64,000 bases of DNA from an uncultured Bacteroidales bacterium (GTDB taxonomy: Bacteria > Bacteroidota > Bacteroidia > Bacteroidales > Muribaculaceae): NCBI GenBank assembly GCA_947644715.1, contig CANSAP010000003.1, positions 62,001-126,000 on the forward strand, in the 5' to 3' direction. Below the pieces are notes generated by a model that was given only the letters and a program-made list of their open reading frames with translations, was not told the DNA's origin and ran no database searches. This document shows, piece by piece, positions 26,482-35,042 of the stretch. Made by a program: the position numbers and the translations under genes. How positions within the stretch are numbered: position 1 is the first letter of the stretch; each line of letters starts with the position of its first letter.

Positions 26482-27356
26482 AAGTAAATGATTAAAGAGA
26501 ACGTAAGAAGCCACCCAATCACACAGAGCTGCAGAAACCGATCCCTCAGCACGACATCCGTAGGGCTGCCGCTCCGCTGAAAGACTATCGTTATCTGCAA
26601 ATAGCGCATCAGGGCAGCGAGCACGAAAATAGCCGTCAGATAGACATTACGGCTTCCGAAACGCAGCATGACCTCGGAGGAGAGTGTATAGAGGATGTAG
26701 CCCACGAGTGTGACCGAGGCCAACACTCCGAGCGTCACATTGATAAACTCCACATTATAACATTCCGATGCCCGGCGCACTGCCAATCCCTCTTTCTGCA
26801 TCAGGAGGGCATCATCCCTGCGCTTGGCGACAGCCAGGAACATCGCTATCAGAAAGGTCATTACTATTATCCAGGGGGAGGGAAGCACGTCGCACATCTC
26901 GGCGCCGAGCAGAATGCGCAGCACAAAGCCAAGCGACACGACCATGACATCAAGCAGTGCCACCTGCTTGAGGCGGTAACAGTAAGCCACGTTCAGAATC
27001 CAATAGCCAAAGAGAATTACCGGGGGAATCCAAGAGTGCACACCGGCGCATAACAGCACCGACATTCCGAGCGCCATCAGGCACCACATCAGCCCCCGCG
27101 CCCTCCCTGTGCTGACCGCTCCGGAGGCCACCGGGCGTTTATGCTTCACCGGATGACGGCGGTCAGCTTCCGCGTCCTTCACATCGTTCAGACAATAGAC
27201 TGACGAGGCCACACAGCAAAAGGCCACAAACGCCACCCCCGACATCAACAGGCAATGCTTATCAGTCATCCGCCCGTCGAAAAACATCGGCAGAAACACG
27301 AGGAGATTCTTTATCCACTGCGCCGGGCGCAAAAGGCGTAATACAGAGGTAGTCAT
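26478..27356 (-). CDS. UbiA-family polyprenyl-phosphate phosphoribosyltransferase-like protein
   Basis: 292 aa, with about eight membrane segments. The opening LLRPAQWIKNLLVFLPMFF and the first aspartate motif NDVKDAEADRRHPVKHKRP match decaprenyl-phosphate phosphoribosyltransferase (DprE-pathway DPPR synthase) more than menaquinone MenA. A second acidic motif lies in KRRDDALLMQKEG. The start at 27356 (ATG) was chosen: a TTG four codons earlier would sit at the transcription start predicted from the promoter box. It is translationally coupled to the HAD phosphatase. The product may be a lipid-linked pentose donor. Confidence 0.82.
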   Translation of the reverse strand: MTTSVLRLLRPAQWIKNLLVFLPMFFDGRMTDKHCLLMSGVAFVAFCCVASSVYCLNDVKDAEADRRHPVKHKRPVASGAVSTGRARGLMWCLMALGMSVLLCAGVHSWIPPVILFGYWILNVAYCYRLKQVALLDVMVVSLGFVLRILLGAEMCDVLPSPWIIVMTFLIAMFLAVAKRRDDALLMQKEGLAVRRASECYNVEFINVTLGVLASVTLVGYILYTLSSEVMLRFGSRNVYLTAIFVLAALMRYLQITIVFQRSGSPTDVVLRDRFLQLCVIGWLLTFSLIIYL

Positions 27357-27375
27357 AAATGCAGTCAATTCACTG

Positions 27376-27406
27376 CAAAGTTACAGAATAAATCCTCAGC
27401 CACAAA
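27376..27406 (-). promoter_or_regulatory. Promoter of the UbiA-HAD pair
   Basis: On the minus strand TTTG (27406-27403), a 19-nt spacer and TAACTTTG (27383-27376). It implies a short leader and supports the ATG at 27356. Confidence 0.75.
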
Positions 27407-27411
27407 ACCAA

Positions 27412-27451
27412 GACGGCTCCGAAAGCATGTAATAATGCTTTCGGAGCCGTC
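27412..27451 (-). terminator. Terminator of the leucine-rich-repeat protein gene
   Basis: A perfect 17-bp stem (27412-27428 with 27435-27451) with a 6-nt loop, 18 bp after the stop at 27470. On the minus strand a T-rich stretch (TTGGTTTTG) follows. Confidence 0.88.
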
Positions 27452-27469
27452 AAATTACGCTAACAGAAA

Positions 27470-28858
27470 TTACAGGTCACCTACGATTGAGGCGAATGCT
27501 GCAGCCCACACCGGGTCTGCCTTATAGTTGGCAAGTGCTGCGGCACGCACATGCAGCACGCATCCGGCAGGGAGTCCGGCAAACGCACCGGAGGCTGTCA
27601 CGGGAGGTTGCTGCGCCTCGCAGTAAATATTGGCCAGCGCCTCAGAGCCTGTAAAGAGCGCTGTTCCTATCTTGTAGCAGGCATTGCCGATTCGCAACTC
27701 CGTCAGAGCAGCACAGTCGTTAAAGGTCTTATCCTCAATCACTTCACAGGCGGGAAGAGAAATAGTGCGCAGATTGCTGCCGGTGAAGCCGTTACGATTA
27801 ACAGTCTTGCAGGCAGGCAGTGATATTTCCTTCACGAGCTCGAAGGGCCAAACAGATACTGTTTCGCAAGCAGGAAGAGAAAGCTCGGTAACTTTATTCG
27901 CACTGAAAGCTCCAGATTCAATCGCCTTCAAAGCCGGCACATCCAACGTTTCGATATTGGGACAGTTACGGAAGCCGTAACCGACATATTCGCATACCGG
28001 CAAAACGACTTTCTTCAGATTGGCATTATTGGCACAGCCCTCAATGTTGATTCGTTTGCACTTGGGAAGATACAACTCCTCCATGGCGCAATTCTGAAAA
28101 CCGCGAGCCTCGGTGCATTCGGGTGCTGAGATTTCCGTCAATGCAGTGCAGTCGGCAAACGCGTAGTCCCCTACGTACCTACAAACAGGGAGGCTAATGC
28201 TCTTCAGTGCAGTACAACCGCGGAAAGATTCACGATAAATCTGAGTGCATGTTGGCAGAGACACCGAGCTGAGCGATGTACAATCGTAGAAAGCAGCAGA
28301 GGGCACAGTCGTGAGATTCGAGGGCCATACCACAGAGGTCAACGACGTGCAGCCATGGAAGCAACCATCACCCATTTCTTTCAATGCTGTGATATCCGGC
28401 ATTTCTGTCAATGATGTACACTGGAGGAATACGCCTGCACCGATAGAGGTCACAGTGGCCGGCATATCGAAACTCTTCAAGGTTGTACAACGAGAGAACG
28501 CATAACTGTCAATACTTGTCACATCATATTTAACACCTTGATATGTCACATGAGCATAAGGCTTCACATCAATCAGGGTCACGCCATCGGCATATCCCAC
28601 AAGCGCCATTTGGTCCTCCTTAATCTCATATTTCAAATCGCCGATTTGGAACAGGTTTTCATCAAGGCGGCGGAAAGTAGCGCCATCACTGGCCACTCCA
28701 TCCACGATAGTAACCTCACTGTTGTTCTGAGGCAATTGCCCCGTATCCGGCTGTTCCGTATCCGGCTGTTCCGGCCCGGGATTAGGTTCATCGTCTGAAC
28801 ACGCAGTCAGGGTAAACCCGAACAACATGCAGAGCAAGAATGCATTAATCAATTTCAT
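27470..28858 (-). CDS. BspA-like leucine-rich-repeat lipoprotein
   Basis: 462 aa. The start at 28858 places the lipobox FTLTAC after a signal helix. A Pro/Asp/Gln/Thr linker with a short repeat (PDTEQPDTGQ) follows, then about a dozen BspA-type repeats of roughly 23 aa, for example YAFSRCTTLKSFDMPATVTSI, VFLQCTSLTEMPDITAL and SFRGCTALKSISLPVC. BspA repeats in Bacteroidales bind host proteins or other bacteria; the ligand here is unknown. It has its own promoter and terminator, so it is a single-gene unit. Base composition is lower in GC than the housekeeping genes. Confidence 0.88.
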   Translation of the reverse strand: MKLINAFLLCMLFGFTLTACSDDEPNPGPEQPDTEQPDTGQLPQNNSEVTIVDGVASDGATFRRLDENLFQIGDLKYEIKEDQMALVGYADGVTLIDVKPYAHVTYQGVKYDVTSIDSYAFSRCTTLKSFDMPATVTSIGAGVFLQCTSLTEMPDITALKEMGDGCFHGCTSLTSVVWPSNLTTVPSAAFYDCTSLSSVSLPTCTQIYRESFRGCTALKSISLPVCRYVGDYAFADCTALTEISAPECTEARGFQNCAMEELYLPKCKRINIEGCANNANLKKVVLPVCEYVGYGFRNCPNIETLDVPALKAIESGAFSANKVTELSLPACETVSVWPFELVKEISLPACKTVNRNGFTGSNLRTISLPACEVIEDKTFNDCAALTELRIGNACYKIGTALFTGSEALANIYCEAQQPPVTASGAFAGLPAGCVLHVRAAALANYKADPVWAAAFASIVGDL

Positions 28859-28882
28859 AGTAATAATTGTATTTGTGTTCGG

Positions 28883-28913
28883 CAAAGATAGCAATAAATC
28901 TACGCGTTACAAA
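28883..28913 (-). promoter_or_regulatory. Promoter of the BspA-like gene
   Basis: Minus strand TTTG (28913-28910), 19-nt spacer, TATCTTTG (28890-28883). The leader is about 20 nt. Confidence 0.75.
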
Positions 28914-28945
28914 AACAATCTTCAGTTTTAACAATTATTTAATAA

Positions 28946-29030
28946 CAGACCTGCCTTTCGCTGCCTGCAAGCAGACATGCCAAAGGCAGGTCTGAGAGTG
29001 TGTCTTAACATATATTTTTAGACACACTCT
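28946..29030 (-). terminator. Two adjacent hairpins after the beta-helix gene
   Basis: AGAGTGTGTCT (28995-29005) pairs with AGACACACTCT (29020-29030). Beside it, CAGACCTGCCTTT (28946-28958) pairs with its complement at 28982-28994 around a nested CTGC/GCAG hairpin. In the minus direction both lie 26-110 bp past the stop at 29056, and an AT-rich stretch follows. A double terminator is the simplest reading. Confidence 0.65.
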
Positions 29031-29055
29031 GAGTATTAGGGTCTTATTTTATACA

Positions 29056-30831
29056 CTAATTGGTGGTATTCCCGGCAATAACTGTTGTGACGGCGGTGGG
29101 GAACGTAAGTGTGCCCAACGTTCGTTCTCCGGTCACGACATTGTCTATGAACGTTATGCGAGACAGATCCCAGGTTGCGCCGGTGGTGTAGTTGGCAAAG
29201 ATTTTGACTCCGCTGCTTGATGTGGGGGTCGGCTTAATGGTCTCCCATACGTTCTCGCTGGCCCAGATAGCACCGGTGGGTGGTGCTCCCTGAAGCATAA
29301 GCTCATAGCTCGTGCTTCGGAAGTAATTGTTCTCCACACGCAAATCCGTTTCCGGCGCGCCGGAGAAAGCAATCCGACTCCCGCCTTCCACATAGTTTCC
29401 TCGAATCCGCACAGTTACCGCAGCATTGTCAGTTGAGTTTCGTATGTAGCCGAAGGATCCCGTATTGTAGCACTTGTTATTCACGAACTCCAAAGTTGCA
29501 GCATAGTTTTCGATTGAAAAGGGGAGAATTCCGGTAGACTGATAGCTGTAAGGATTCTCCACCTTAAAGTCCGTTCCGTCAATCAGGTTATCATGCACAT
29601 TCAGGCTCAGCCCGCTCTGAAATATACCGATGTGGCCTATGTTGGAAGGGCCAATGGTTTCCGCCATCTCTATCTCATTACCGGCTATCTCTATCGGCTC
29701 CTGAGGCTGAACGGAACCATCGCCTGACATCCAGAAGTCATACGCCCAACCATCGGCCGAAGTATAGGTGTACGCGTGACGGATTTTATTGCCGAAGAAG
29801 CGGAAATTCTTGTATTCACGCGAGTTCTGAGTATTCTGCACCCACACGATTCTGCGCACAAGGTCTTCTGCAAGAATCGTGTTGTAAGCAAAAAGGACAT
29901 TCTCCCAATAGCAGTTCTTGAAACTGTCAAAGGTAATCATGACATCCATTGTGTTGGAGGGTCGGAGGGTTGAAGAGTCCGCGCTCACAGTGGGCCGGCG
30001 ATAGTGGAACGTGTTGTTCGTAATGCGGATATTACGCCTCACGCTCAGCTCTTTTTCAGCATCCGGCACCCCGTCACTCAACGATGGTTCAGGCACCGGG
30101 TTACCCGCAACCCACAGCATCTCATCGTTGCCGTATTTGGTGAAAGTGCTGTTGGAGATAATCACGTCGTTCATGATGCCTCGCACCATCATTATCCCAC
30201 CGGTGCGGTTGCCGCTCATCACCCCGTTGTTGTTCGTAAACTCGCATTCGTTTACCCTGATGCCATCACACGTGCGGAAATCGACATTTGAGATGATTCC
30301 ATTTTCCAGGAAGGATGTAACCTTATACAGAGTGGCCTTCCGGGCAAAATAGATTTTAATCAAGTGCGCTTCAGTGGTAAAATTTGTGGCGGAAGAGGAA
30401 ACGAAGGTTGTTCCTGCCACAGCCCCTACCGGCATGAATTCCAGATTCTCGAAACTCACTTCGATACGTCGCGCCATCGACTCTCCATAAAAGGATAGTA
30501 TGGAGTCGCCGAGTCCTGTCTGAGTCACGACACTCTTGGAGATGTAGATTTTCGACTTGGCGGTGCCTGCACCCTTGAGATGAAAGTTGCAGCGGATGCG
30601 CCCGTACCGGCTGGAGATGGTGGCGGCATAGCCGGAGGCGATGGTGATGTTCCAAGTGTGCTCCCGATTGTAGACGGGGCGCGTCACCGTCACACCGTTC
30701 TCCTGCACCTGCTCTGTGCGCACGATTTCAGCGAGCACAGAGTCAAGGGTCTTGGAGGCATTGACAGTTACGTCATGGACGTAGGCGGAGTCAGCCGCAG
30801 CCCGTTCCGCAATTTGCTTTGTGTTTTTCAT
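29056..30831 (-). CDS. Right-handed parallel beta-helix protein without recognisable signal peptide
   Basis: 591 aa. The start at 30831 (MKNTKQIAERAAADS) gives a hydrophilic, helical N-terminus; the few extra upstream codons in frame are not a signal peptide either. From about residue 90 the chain is made of short beta rungs with Asn ladders (FTNNNGVMSGN, NVHDNLIDG, FVNNKCYNTG, RVENNYFRST), the pectate-lyase/NosD-like solenoid pattern. No catalytic triad was recognised. It is lower in GC than flanking genes. It could be a polysaccharide-binding or lyase-like protein; its export route is unclear. Confidence 0.78.
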   Translation of the reverse strand: MKNTKQIAERAAADSAYVHDVTVNASKTLDSVLAEIVRTEQVQENGVTVTRPVYNREHTWNITIASGYAATISSRYGRIRCNFHLKGAGTAKSKIYISKSVVTQTGLGDSILSFYGESMARRIEVSFENLEFMPVGAVAGTTFVSSSATNFTTEAHLIKIYFARKATLYKVTSFLENGIISNVDFRTCDGIRVNECEFTNNNGVMSGNRTGGIMMVRGIMNDVIISNSTFTKYGNDEMLWVAGNPVPEPSLSDGVPDAEKELSVRRNIRITNNTFHYRRPTVSADSSTLRPSNTMDVMITFDSFKNCYWENVLFAYNTILAEDLVRRIVWVQNTQNSREYKNFRFFGNKIRHAYTYTSADGWAYDFWMSGDGSVQPQEPIEIAGNEIEMAETIGPSNIGHIGIFQSGLSLNVHDNLIDGTDFKVENPYSYQSTGILPFSIENYAATLEFVNNKCYNTGSFGYIRNSTDNAAVTVRIRGNYVEGGSRIAFSGAPETDLRVENNYFRSTSYELMLQGAPPTGAIWASENVWETIKPTPTSSSGVKIFANYTTGATWDLSRITFIDNVVTGERTLGTLTFPTAVTTVIAGNTTN

Positions 30832-31129
30832 ATATAAATATAAAAGATTAAGTAATTCAGCTTCCAATATGGAAGCGTCACAGAGATTAAAACCTTTTCG
30901 CTCACTAACAGTTCAATCTTTAGCGTTACTTTACTCTTTAATAACATTTAGCAGATGTATATTAATATTTCATCTGCTGCTCCGCCAAAAAATCCACTTA
31001 AATTACACAAATGTTAAAATTGAAATATTCGCATTGTGTAATCAAAATAAAGTCGTACCTTTGCACCGATTTTCGTACTGAATCTACACGTCCATTTTTT
31101 AGAACAAAAATATTATCCATTTTGCCAAA
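30832..31129. other. AT-rich divergent intergenic region
   Basis: It separates the leftward beta-helix gene from the rightward SGNH/CotH group and is the most AT-rich stretch nearby. It holds the rightward promoter at 31034-31063. A possible leftward -7 box (TATTTTTG, 31112-31105) has no good -33 partner. A 15-nt palindrome overlaps the start of the gene at 31130. Confidence 0.6.
31034..31063 (+). promoter_or_regulatory. Promoter of the 31130-34080 gene group
   Basis: TTG at 31034-31036, 19-nt spacer, TACCTTTG at 31056-31063. It implies a leader of about 60 nt. Confidence 0.75.
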
Positions 31130-31132
31130 ATG
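31118..31132 (+). promoter_or_regulatory. Palindrome overlapping a start codon
   Basis: CATTTTGCCAAAATG has perfect 7-nt arms around one base; its last three bases are the ATG of the gene at 31130. In RNA it could form a small hairpin over the start, or in DNA serve as an operator. Confidence 0.5.
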
Positions 31133-31624
31133 CGTAAAATCCATGCTATATTAGCAATCAATCGCAAATCGCTACTCCGGACTCTATTCGTGGCAGTAAC
31201 GCTTTGTTGTTGTCTTACCAATATGGCTGCGCAGAAGTACGTTATGGTGGTAGAATACAAAGATGGATTAAGCGCAGAGATTTCGATTGAAGAGAACGCT
31301 TCAATGAATTTTCAGAATGGGACACTGTCATTCGCGGATTTTTCAGAAGAGGTAAACCGGATAGCATCATTGTCATTCAAGAAGGATTCGGCCTCAGTGT
31401 CCGCTTGTGACATCTCAATCACCATCAACAAATCTTTCATATCCGTGAGAGGTCAAGCAATTAATCCCGGCGATATAATCTTGAGTGACTCACATGCGCG
31501 GACTTTCCCTGCAAACGTAACCTCGCTGTCATCACAAGATTTTATTATCTCATTAGAAGAATTGCCTACCGGCATCTATATCTTTTCCATTAAAGGGAAA
31601 TCAATCAAATTCATGAAACAATGA
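31130..31624 (+). CDS. Small secreted protein with sorting-domain-like C-terminus
   Basis: 164 aa. A long signal peptide (core LLRTLFVAVTLCCCLTNMAAQ) is followed by a beta-rich mature part. The opening KYVMVVEYKDGLSAEISI resembles the start of the mature SGNH protein downstream (DEVMTMTVTSTSGETTDF), suggesting a shared N-terminal module. The end, LPTGIYIFSIKGKSIKFMKQ, has the GxYxxxxKGxxxKxxK shape of type IX sorting or anchoring tails. Its stop overlaps the SGNH start (ATGA). The function is unknown. Confidence 0.7.
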   Translation: MRKIHAILAINRKSLLRTLFVAVTLCCCLTNMAAQKYVMVVEYKDGLSAEISIEENASMNFQNGTLSFADFSEEVNRIASLSFKKDSASVSACDISITINKSFISVRGQAINPGDIILSDSHARTFPANVTSLSSQDFIISLEELPTGIYIFSIKGKSIKFMKQ

Positions 31625-32472
31625 CTATAAAATACATTCTACTCTTAATCCTGACCTGTTCGGCTTTCTTCCCCTGCTTTGCCGGTCAAGATGAGGTTAT
31701 GACTATGACTGTAACCTCCACTTCCGGGGAGACGACTGATTTTCCGCTTGATGGAATCTCTGAAGTGCAGTTCAGTACTAAAATTCCTATCGAGTCTAAC
31801 CCCGCAGTGTCACCTCTCGCAAATAAATTTATATGTTATAATGGAGACTCGCTTATGGAAGGGCGGAGTTCCGGAGCCATGGATAATGGAGGCGGCGCGC
31901 CGGCAATCATTTGCTCTCTGACAAACTCATCAGCCGAAAACAGAGCAAAAAGTGGAGCCTCAATATCCCGCACCACAGATGGCAGACATAACGTAGTGGC
32001 AGACATAGAAAACATGTCTGACAATACGGATTTAATCTGCATTGAAGGTGGTGTAAACGACTTTTGGATTAATGTCCCGTTAGGCGAAATCACAGCCGCC
32101 GGCGACTTTTCCGGTGCGTTGGACGAAACCACCTTTATCGGTGCTTTGGAATCAGTTTTCCGTCAGGCCATCGCCAAATGGGAGGGGAAACCGATTGTAT
32201 ATATAATTCCTCACAAGATTAAGGATGCCTACGCTCGGTCAAATGCCGGTGGCACCAGCTTTGCATCGTTCATGAATGGTGCTCGCGCAGTTTGCGAAAA
32301 ATATGGCATTCCATACGTTGATGGAGAAAAAGTGTTTAATTTGAACGGACAACTCCAACTACATAGAGATTTATTCTTCTGCAACAACGATGGAATTCAC
32401 CCTAATGCAGATGGATACCGAAGGTACTGGGTTGGCCCTATGTTAAGCCTGTTCGAGTCTCTGTTACGGTAA
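31621..32472 (+). CDS. SGNH/GDSL-type secreted hydrolase
   Basis: 283 aa with a signal peptide (IKYILLLILTCSAFFPCFAG). A short beta-rich module (about 22-60) precedes the SGNH domain. Its blocks are present: YNGDSLMEG (block I Ser), CIEGGVNDFW (block III Gly-x-Asn-Asp) and DGIHPNADGY (block V Asp-x-x-His). Such enzymes remove acetyl or other ester groups from polysaccharides or lipids. It is coupled to the gene before it and 42 bp before the CotH gene. Confidence 0.87.
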   Translation: MTIKYILLLILTCSAFFPCFAGQDEVMTMTVTSTSGETTDFPLDGISEVQFSTKIPIESNPAVSPLANKFICYNGDSLMEGRSSGAMDNGGGAPAIICSLTNSSAENRAKSGASISRTTDGRHNVVADIENMSDNTDLICIEGGVNDFWINVPLGEITAAGDFSGALDETTFIGALESVFRQAIAKWEGKPIVYIIPHKIKDAYARSNAGGTSFASFMNGARAVCEKYGIPYVDGEKVFNLNGQLQLHRDLFFCNNDGIHPNADGYRRYWVGPMLSLFESLLR

Positions 32473-32514
32473 TACACTCATTATATCACATTGAAAAAAA
32501 CATCTTATAATCAT

Positions 32515-34080
32515 ATGAATCTACGAAACATCTCAACCCTTATTGCTCTTGTCCTCCTGACTCTGTCAGCAAGTCCGGACATCCGAGCAGATGAAACGAC
32601 ACCCGATGAAACCGCATGGCCTGCGACTATGGTTAGCGGCACATTGCCGGTAGTCTACATTAACACCGAGGATGCCAAGCCCATTGTGGACAAGATTAAT
32701 CCCATTCCCGCCGGTTTTTGGCTCGATCCCATGGGACATTCCGAGATAGAAGCCGTGGGTAGCGCCGAAGCTCCTATCGCTCTCACTATCCGCGGACGCG
32801 GCAATGCTTCTTGGAAATTTGTCAAAAAACCATATAAGCTCAAATTCGACAAAAAGACCTCCCTGTTCGGTTTGCCTAAGAGTAAACATTATGCCATCTT
32901 GGGACACATTTCCGGCACCGGAAAGACATGGGCTTCCAATGTAACCGGATTTGAAATGGCGCGTCAAGTTGGAATGCCTTGGGCTCCCCATCTCTATCCC
33001 GTGGAATTTATACTTAACGGCGAATACCAAGGTGTATATTTTATACAGGAAACCATTAAGATTGATTCCGGACGCTTGAATATTTTCGAGCAAGCGGAGG
33101 GTGAAACCGATCCTGAGATTATCCCCTACGGATGGCTGCTTGAGATTGATAATTACACCGACGAGAATCAATTCGTCATACAGGAAAACCCGACTCAATG
33201 GATTGCTTTCACCCGACAATCACCCGAAGTCGTGTCTGAAGAACAGGACCAATGGATTCGGGCAGAGATGAAAAAAATCAATGACTTGATTTACGATTCT
33301 CCTCTTGATGACCCCCAATGGACGGATTACATTGATGTCCGCTCTGTCGTCCAATACTTCATCGTGCGTGAAATTTTGATGGACAACGATGCCTATAACG
33401 GTTCTTTTTATCTTTACAAAGATAAAGAAGAGAATGCGAAATGGCACTTCGGCCCGGTATGGGATTGCGAAAGTTATACCAGTTATAAGAGTGACTATCT
33501 CTGCTATGACAACAATCGTCCCGCAGGGTTCTCATTCACAGCCAAATGGATGAAGCGACTGATGGATTTCCCCATATTTACCGAGACGTTTAAGGAAGTA
33601 TGGGCTGAATTCTATACTCCCGAGAAAATGAAAGCTATCGAAGACTATCTCACAGAGTATGCTGCTCCTCTGGATCCGGCATTTGAGATTAGCAATCGAC
33701 GCTGGTATGATGAACTCATGGCCACCTCAGAACCATACGGACATGACCAACATGTCTCGGATATGGATTACCACATTCGCATGCTGCGCAATGCTACTGC
33801 CTGGATGAATGATCATCAGGACATCGCAGAATATGTGAAAGGTGTGACCGGCGTTGAGGAGGTGATTGCCGCATCCGATTTTATCTCTGTGAAGGGCAAC
33901 ATTGTCACCTTTAACGCTGACGCTCTCCAGCCCGGCTCAGCCATCGTGACCGACGCTGCCGGCCGCGTGATGTTCACTCCCGCTGACGGCTGCGACCTGA
34001 GCGAGCTGCAGCCCGGCCTTTACATCATCTCTGCCCGCACTCTGAAGGGGCAGACCGTGAGCCAAAAGCTCGTGAAGTAA
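32515..34080 (+). CDS. CotH-type protein kinase-fold secreted protein with C-terminal sorting-like domain
   Basis: 521 aa. The ATG at 32515 gives a compact signal peptide (LRNISTLIALVLLTLSASPDIRA); an upstream TTG is less likely. CotH signatures are GRGNASW, KKPYKLKFDKK, GLPKSKHYAILGH, PVEFILNGEYQGVYFIQE, VREILMDNDAYNGSFYLYKD and WHFGPVWDCE. The last 60 residues (SVKGNIVTFNADALQPGSAI, then LQPGLYIISARTLKGQT and QKLVK) look like a type IX secretion sorting tail. CotH family members can phosphorylate proteins; activity here is inferred. It is the end of the SGNH/CotH group. Confidence 0.86.
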   Translation: MNLRNISTLIALVLLTLSASPDIRADETTPDETAWPATMVSGTLPVVYINTEDAKPIVDKINPIPAGFWLDPMGHSEIEAVGSAEAPIALTIRGRGNASWKFVKKPYKLKFDKKTSLFGLPKSKHYAILGHISGTGKTWASNVTGFEMARQVGMPWAPHLYPVEFILNGEYQGVYFIQETIKIDSGRLNIFEQAEGETDPEIIPYGWLLEIDNYTDENQFVIQENPTQWIAFTRQSPEVVSEEQDQWIRAEMKKINDLIYDSPLDDPQWTDYIDVRSVVQYFIVREILMDNDAYNGSFYLYKDKEENAKWHFGPVWDCESYTSYKSDYLCYDNNRPAGFSFTAKWMKRLMDFPIFTETFKEVWAEFYTPEKMKAIEDYLTEYAAPLDPAFEISNRRWYDELMATSEPYGHDQHVSDMDYHIRMLRNATAWMNDHQDIAEYVKGVTGVEEVIAASDFISVKGNIVTFNADALQPGSAIVTDAAGRVMFTPADGCDLSELQPGLYIISARTLKGQTVSQKLVK

Positions 34081-34111
34081 TCCCTATACCTAATATATAG
34101 AGCATAGTTAC

Positions 34112-34143
34112 ACATCGCCCGGGGCACCCGCCTCGGGCGATGT
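34112..34143 (+). terminator. Hairpin after the CotH gene
   Basis: ACATCGCCCG (34112-34121) pairs with CGGGCGATGT (34134-34143) around a 12-nt loop, 32 bp past the stop. The T run is weak. Confidence 0.55.
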
Positions 34144-34146
34144 CGC

Positions 34147-34178
34147 TTTGGTGCTTACGTGAAAGTTTTGTAACTTTG
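34147..34178 (+). promoter_or_regulatory. Promoter of murI
   Basis: TTTG at 34147-34150, 20-nt spacer, TAACTTTG at 34171-34178, 24 nt before the ATG. Confidence 0.78.
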
Positions 34179-34202
34179 CATCTGCAATAATCACGCGGCT
34201 AT

Positions 34203-35024
34203 ATGAACCATCCAATTGGCGTTTTTGACTCCGGATTCGGCGGACTCACTATTCTGCGACAGTTGCGCAAGCTGCTGCCGCAGTATGACTATCTATACCT
34301 GGGTGACAATGCCCGCGCCCCCTATGGCACCCGCTCCTTCGAACTGGTGCTGGAGTTCTCGCGTCAGGCCGTCGATTTTCTGTTTGCCCGCGGATGCCCG
34401 CTGGTGCTCTTTGCCTGCAACACAGCCTCGGCCAAGGCCCTGCGCTCAATCCAGCAGCAGGTGCTCCCGATGAGCGACGACCCCTCGCGACGCGTGTTGG
34501 GTGTAATCCGCCCCACAGTGGAGGCGCTGCCCGACATTTCCCGGTCAGGACACGTCGGGGTGCTGGCCACCCCCGGCACAGTCGCCTCGCATTCCTATCG
34601 GATGGAGGTGGAGAAGCTCGCGCCGCAACTCTCGATTACAGAGGTGGCGGCCCCGATGTGGGTGCCCCTCGTGGAAAACCGCGAAAGCGAGGGGGAGGGT
34701 GCCGACTTCTTCGTGCGCAAATATCTGAACGCGCTGATGCTGGCCGACCCTCAGATTGACACCATCGTGCTTGGATGCACCCATTATCCCCTCCTGCTCA
34801 ACAAGATACGCCGCTACGCGCCGGCATCTTGCCGCATACTCTCACAGGGGGAGCTGGTCAGCACCAGCCTTCAGGACTACCTGAGCCGCCATCCGGAGAT
34901 GAATGTGCGCCTGTCGCGCGGAGGCTCCTGCAATTATCTGACCACTGAGACTCCGGAAAAATTCGACCTGCTTGCCTCGCATTTCATGGGGGAACAGGTA
35001 AAGTCAACTCACATAGAATTATAA
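34203..35024 (+). CDS. murI: Glutamate racemase
   Basis: A 273-aa enzyme that supplies D-glutamate for peptidoglycan. The active-site parts are complete: FDSGFGGLT (D9, S10), ACNTASA (C72) and GCTHYPLL (C192, H194), the two cysteines being the proton-shuttling pair. It would be expected directly after the ompH pair; here about 9.4 kb intervenes. It has its own promoter. Confidence 0.97.
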   Translation: MNHPIGVFDSGFGGLTILRQLRKLLPQYDYLYLGDNARAPYGTRSFELVLEFSRQAVDFLFARGCPLVLFACNTASAKALRSIQQQVLPMSDDPSRRVLGVIRPTVEALPDISRSGHVGVLATPGTVASHSYRMEVEKLAPQLSITEVAAPMWVPLVENRESEGEGADFFVRKYLNALMLADPQIDTIVLGCTHYPLLLNKIRRYAPASCRILSQGELVSTSLQDYLSRHPEMNVRLSRGGSCNYLTTETPEKFDLLASHFMGEQVKSTHIEL

Positions 35025-35042
35025 CTTAATTCCGATATCTTA

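Noticed and set aside
31130-34080. Firm claim of type IX secretion for the sorting-like tails
   Set aside because: The tails look right, but no type IX machinery gene is in the window, so this stays a possibility.
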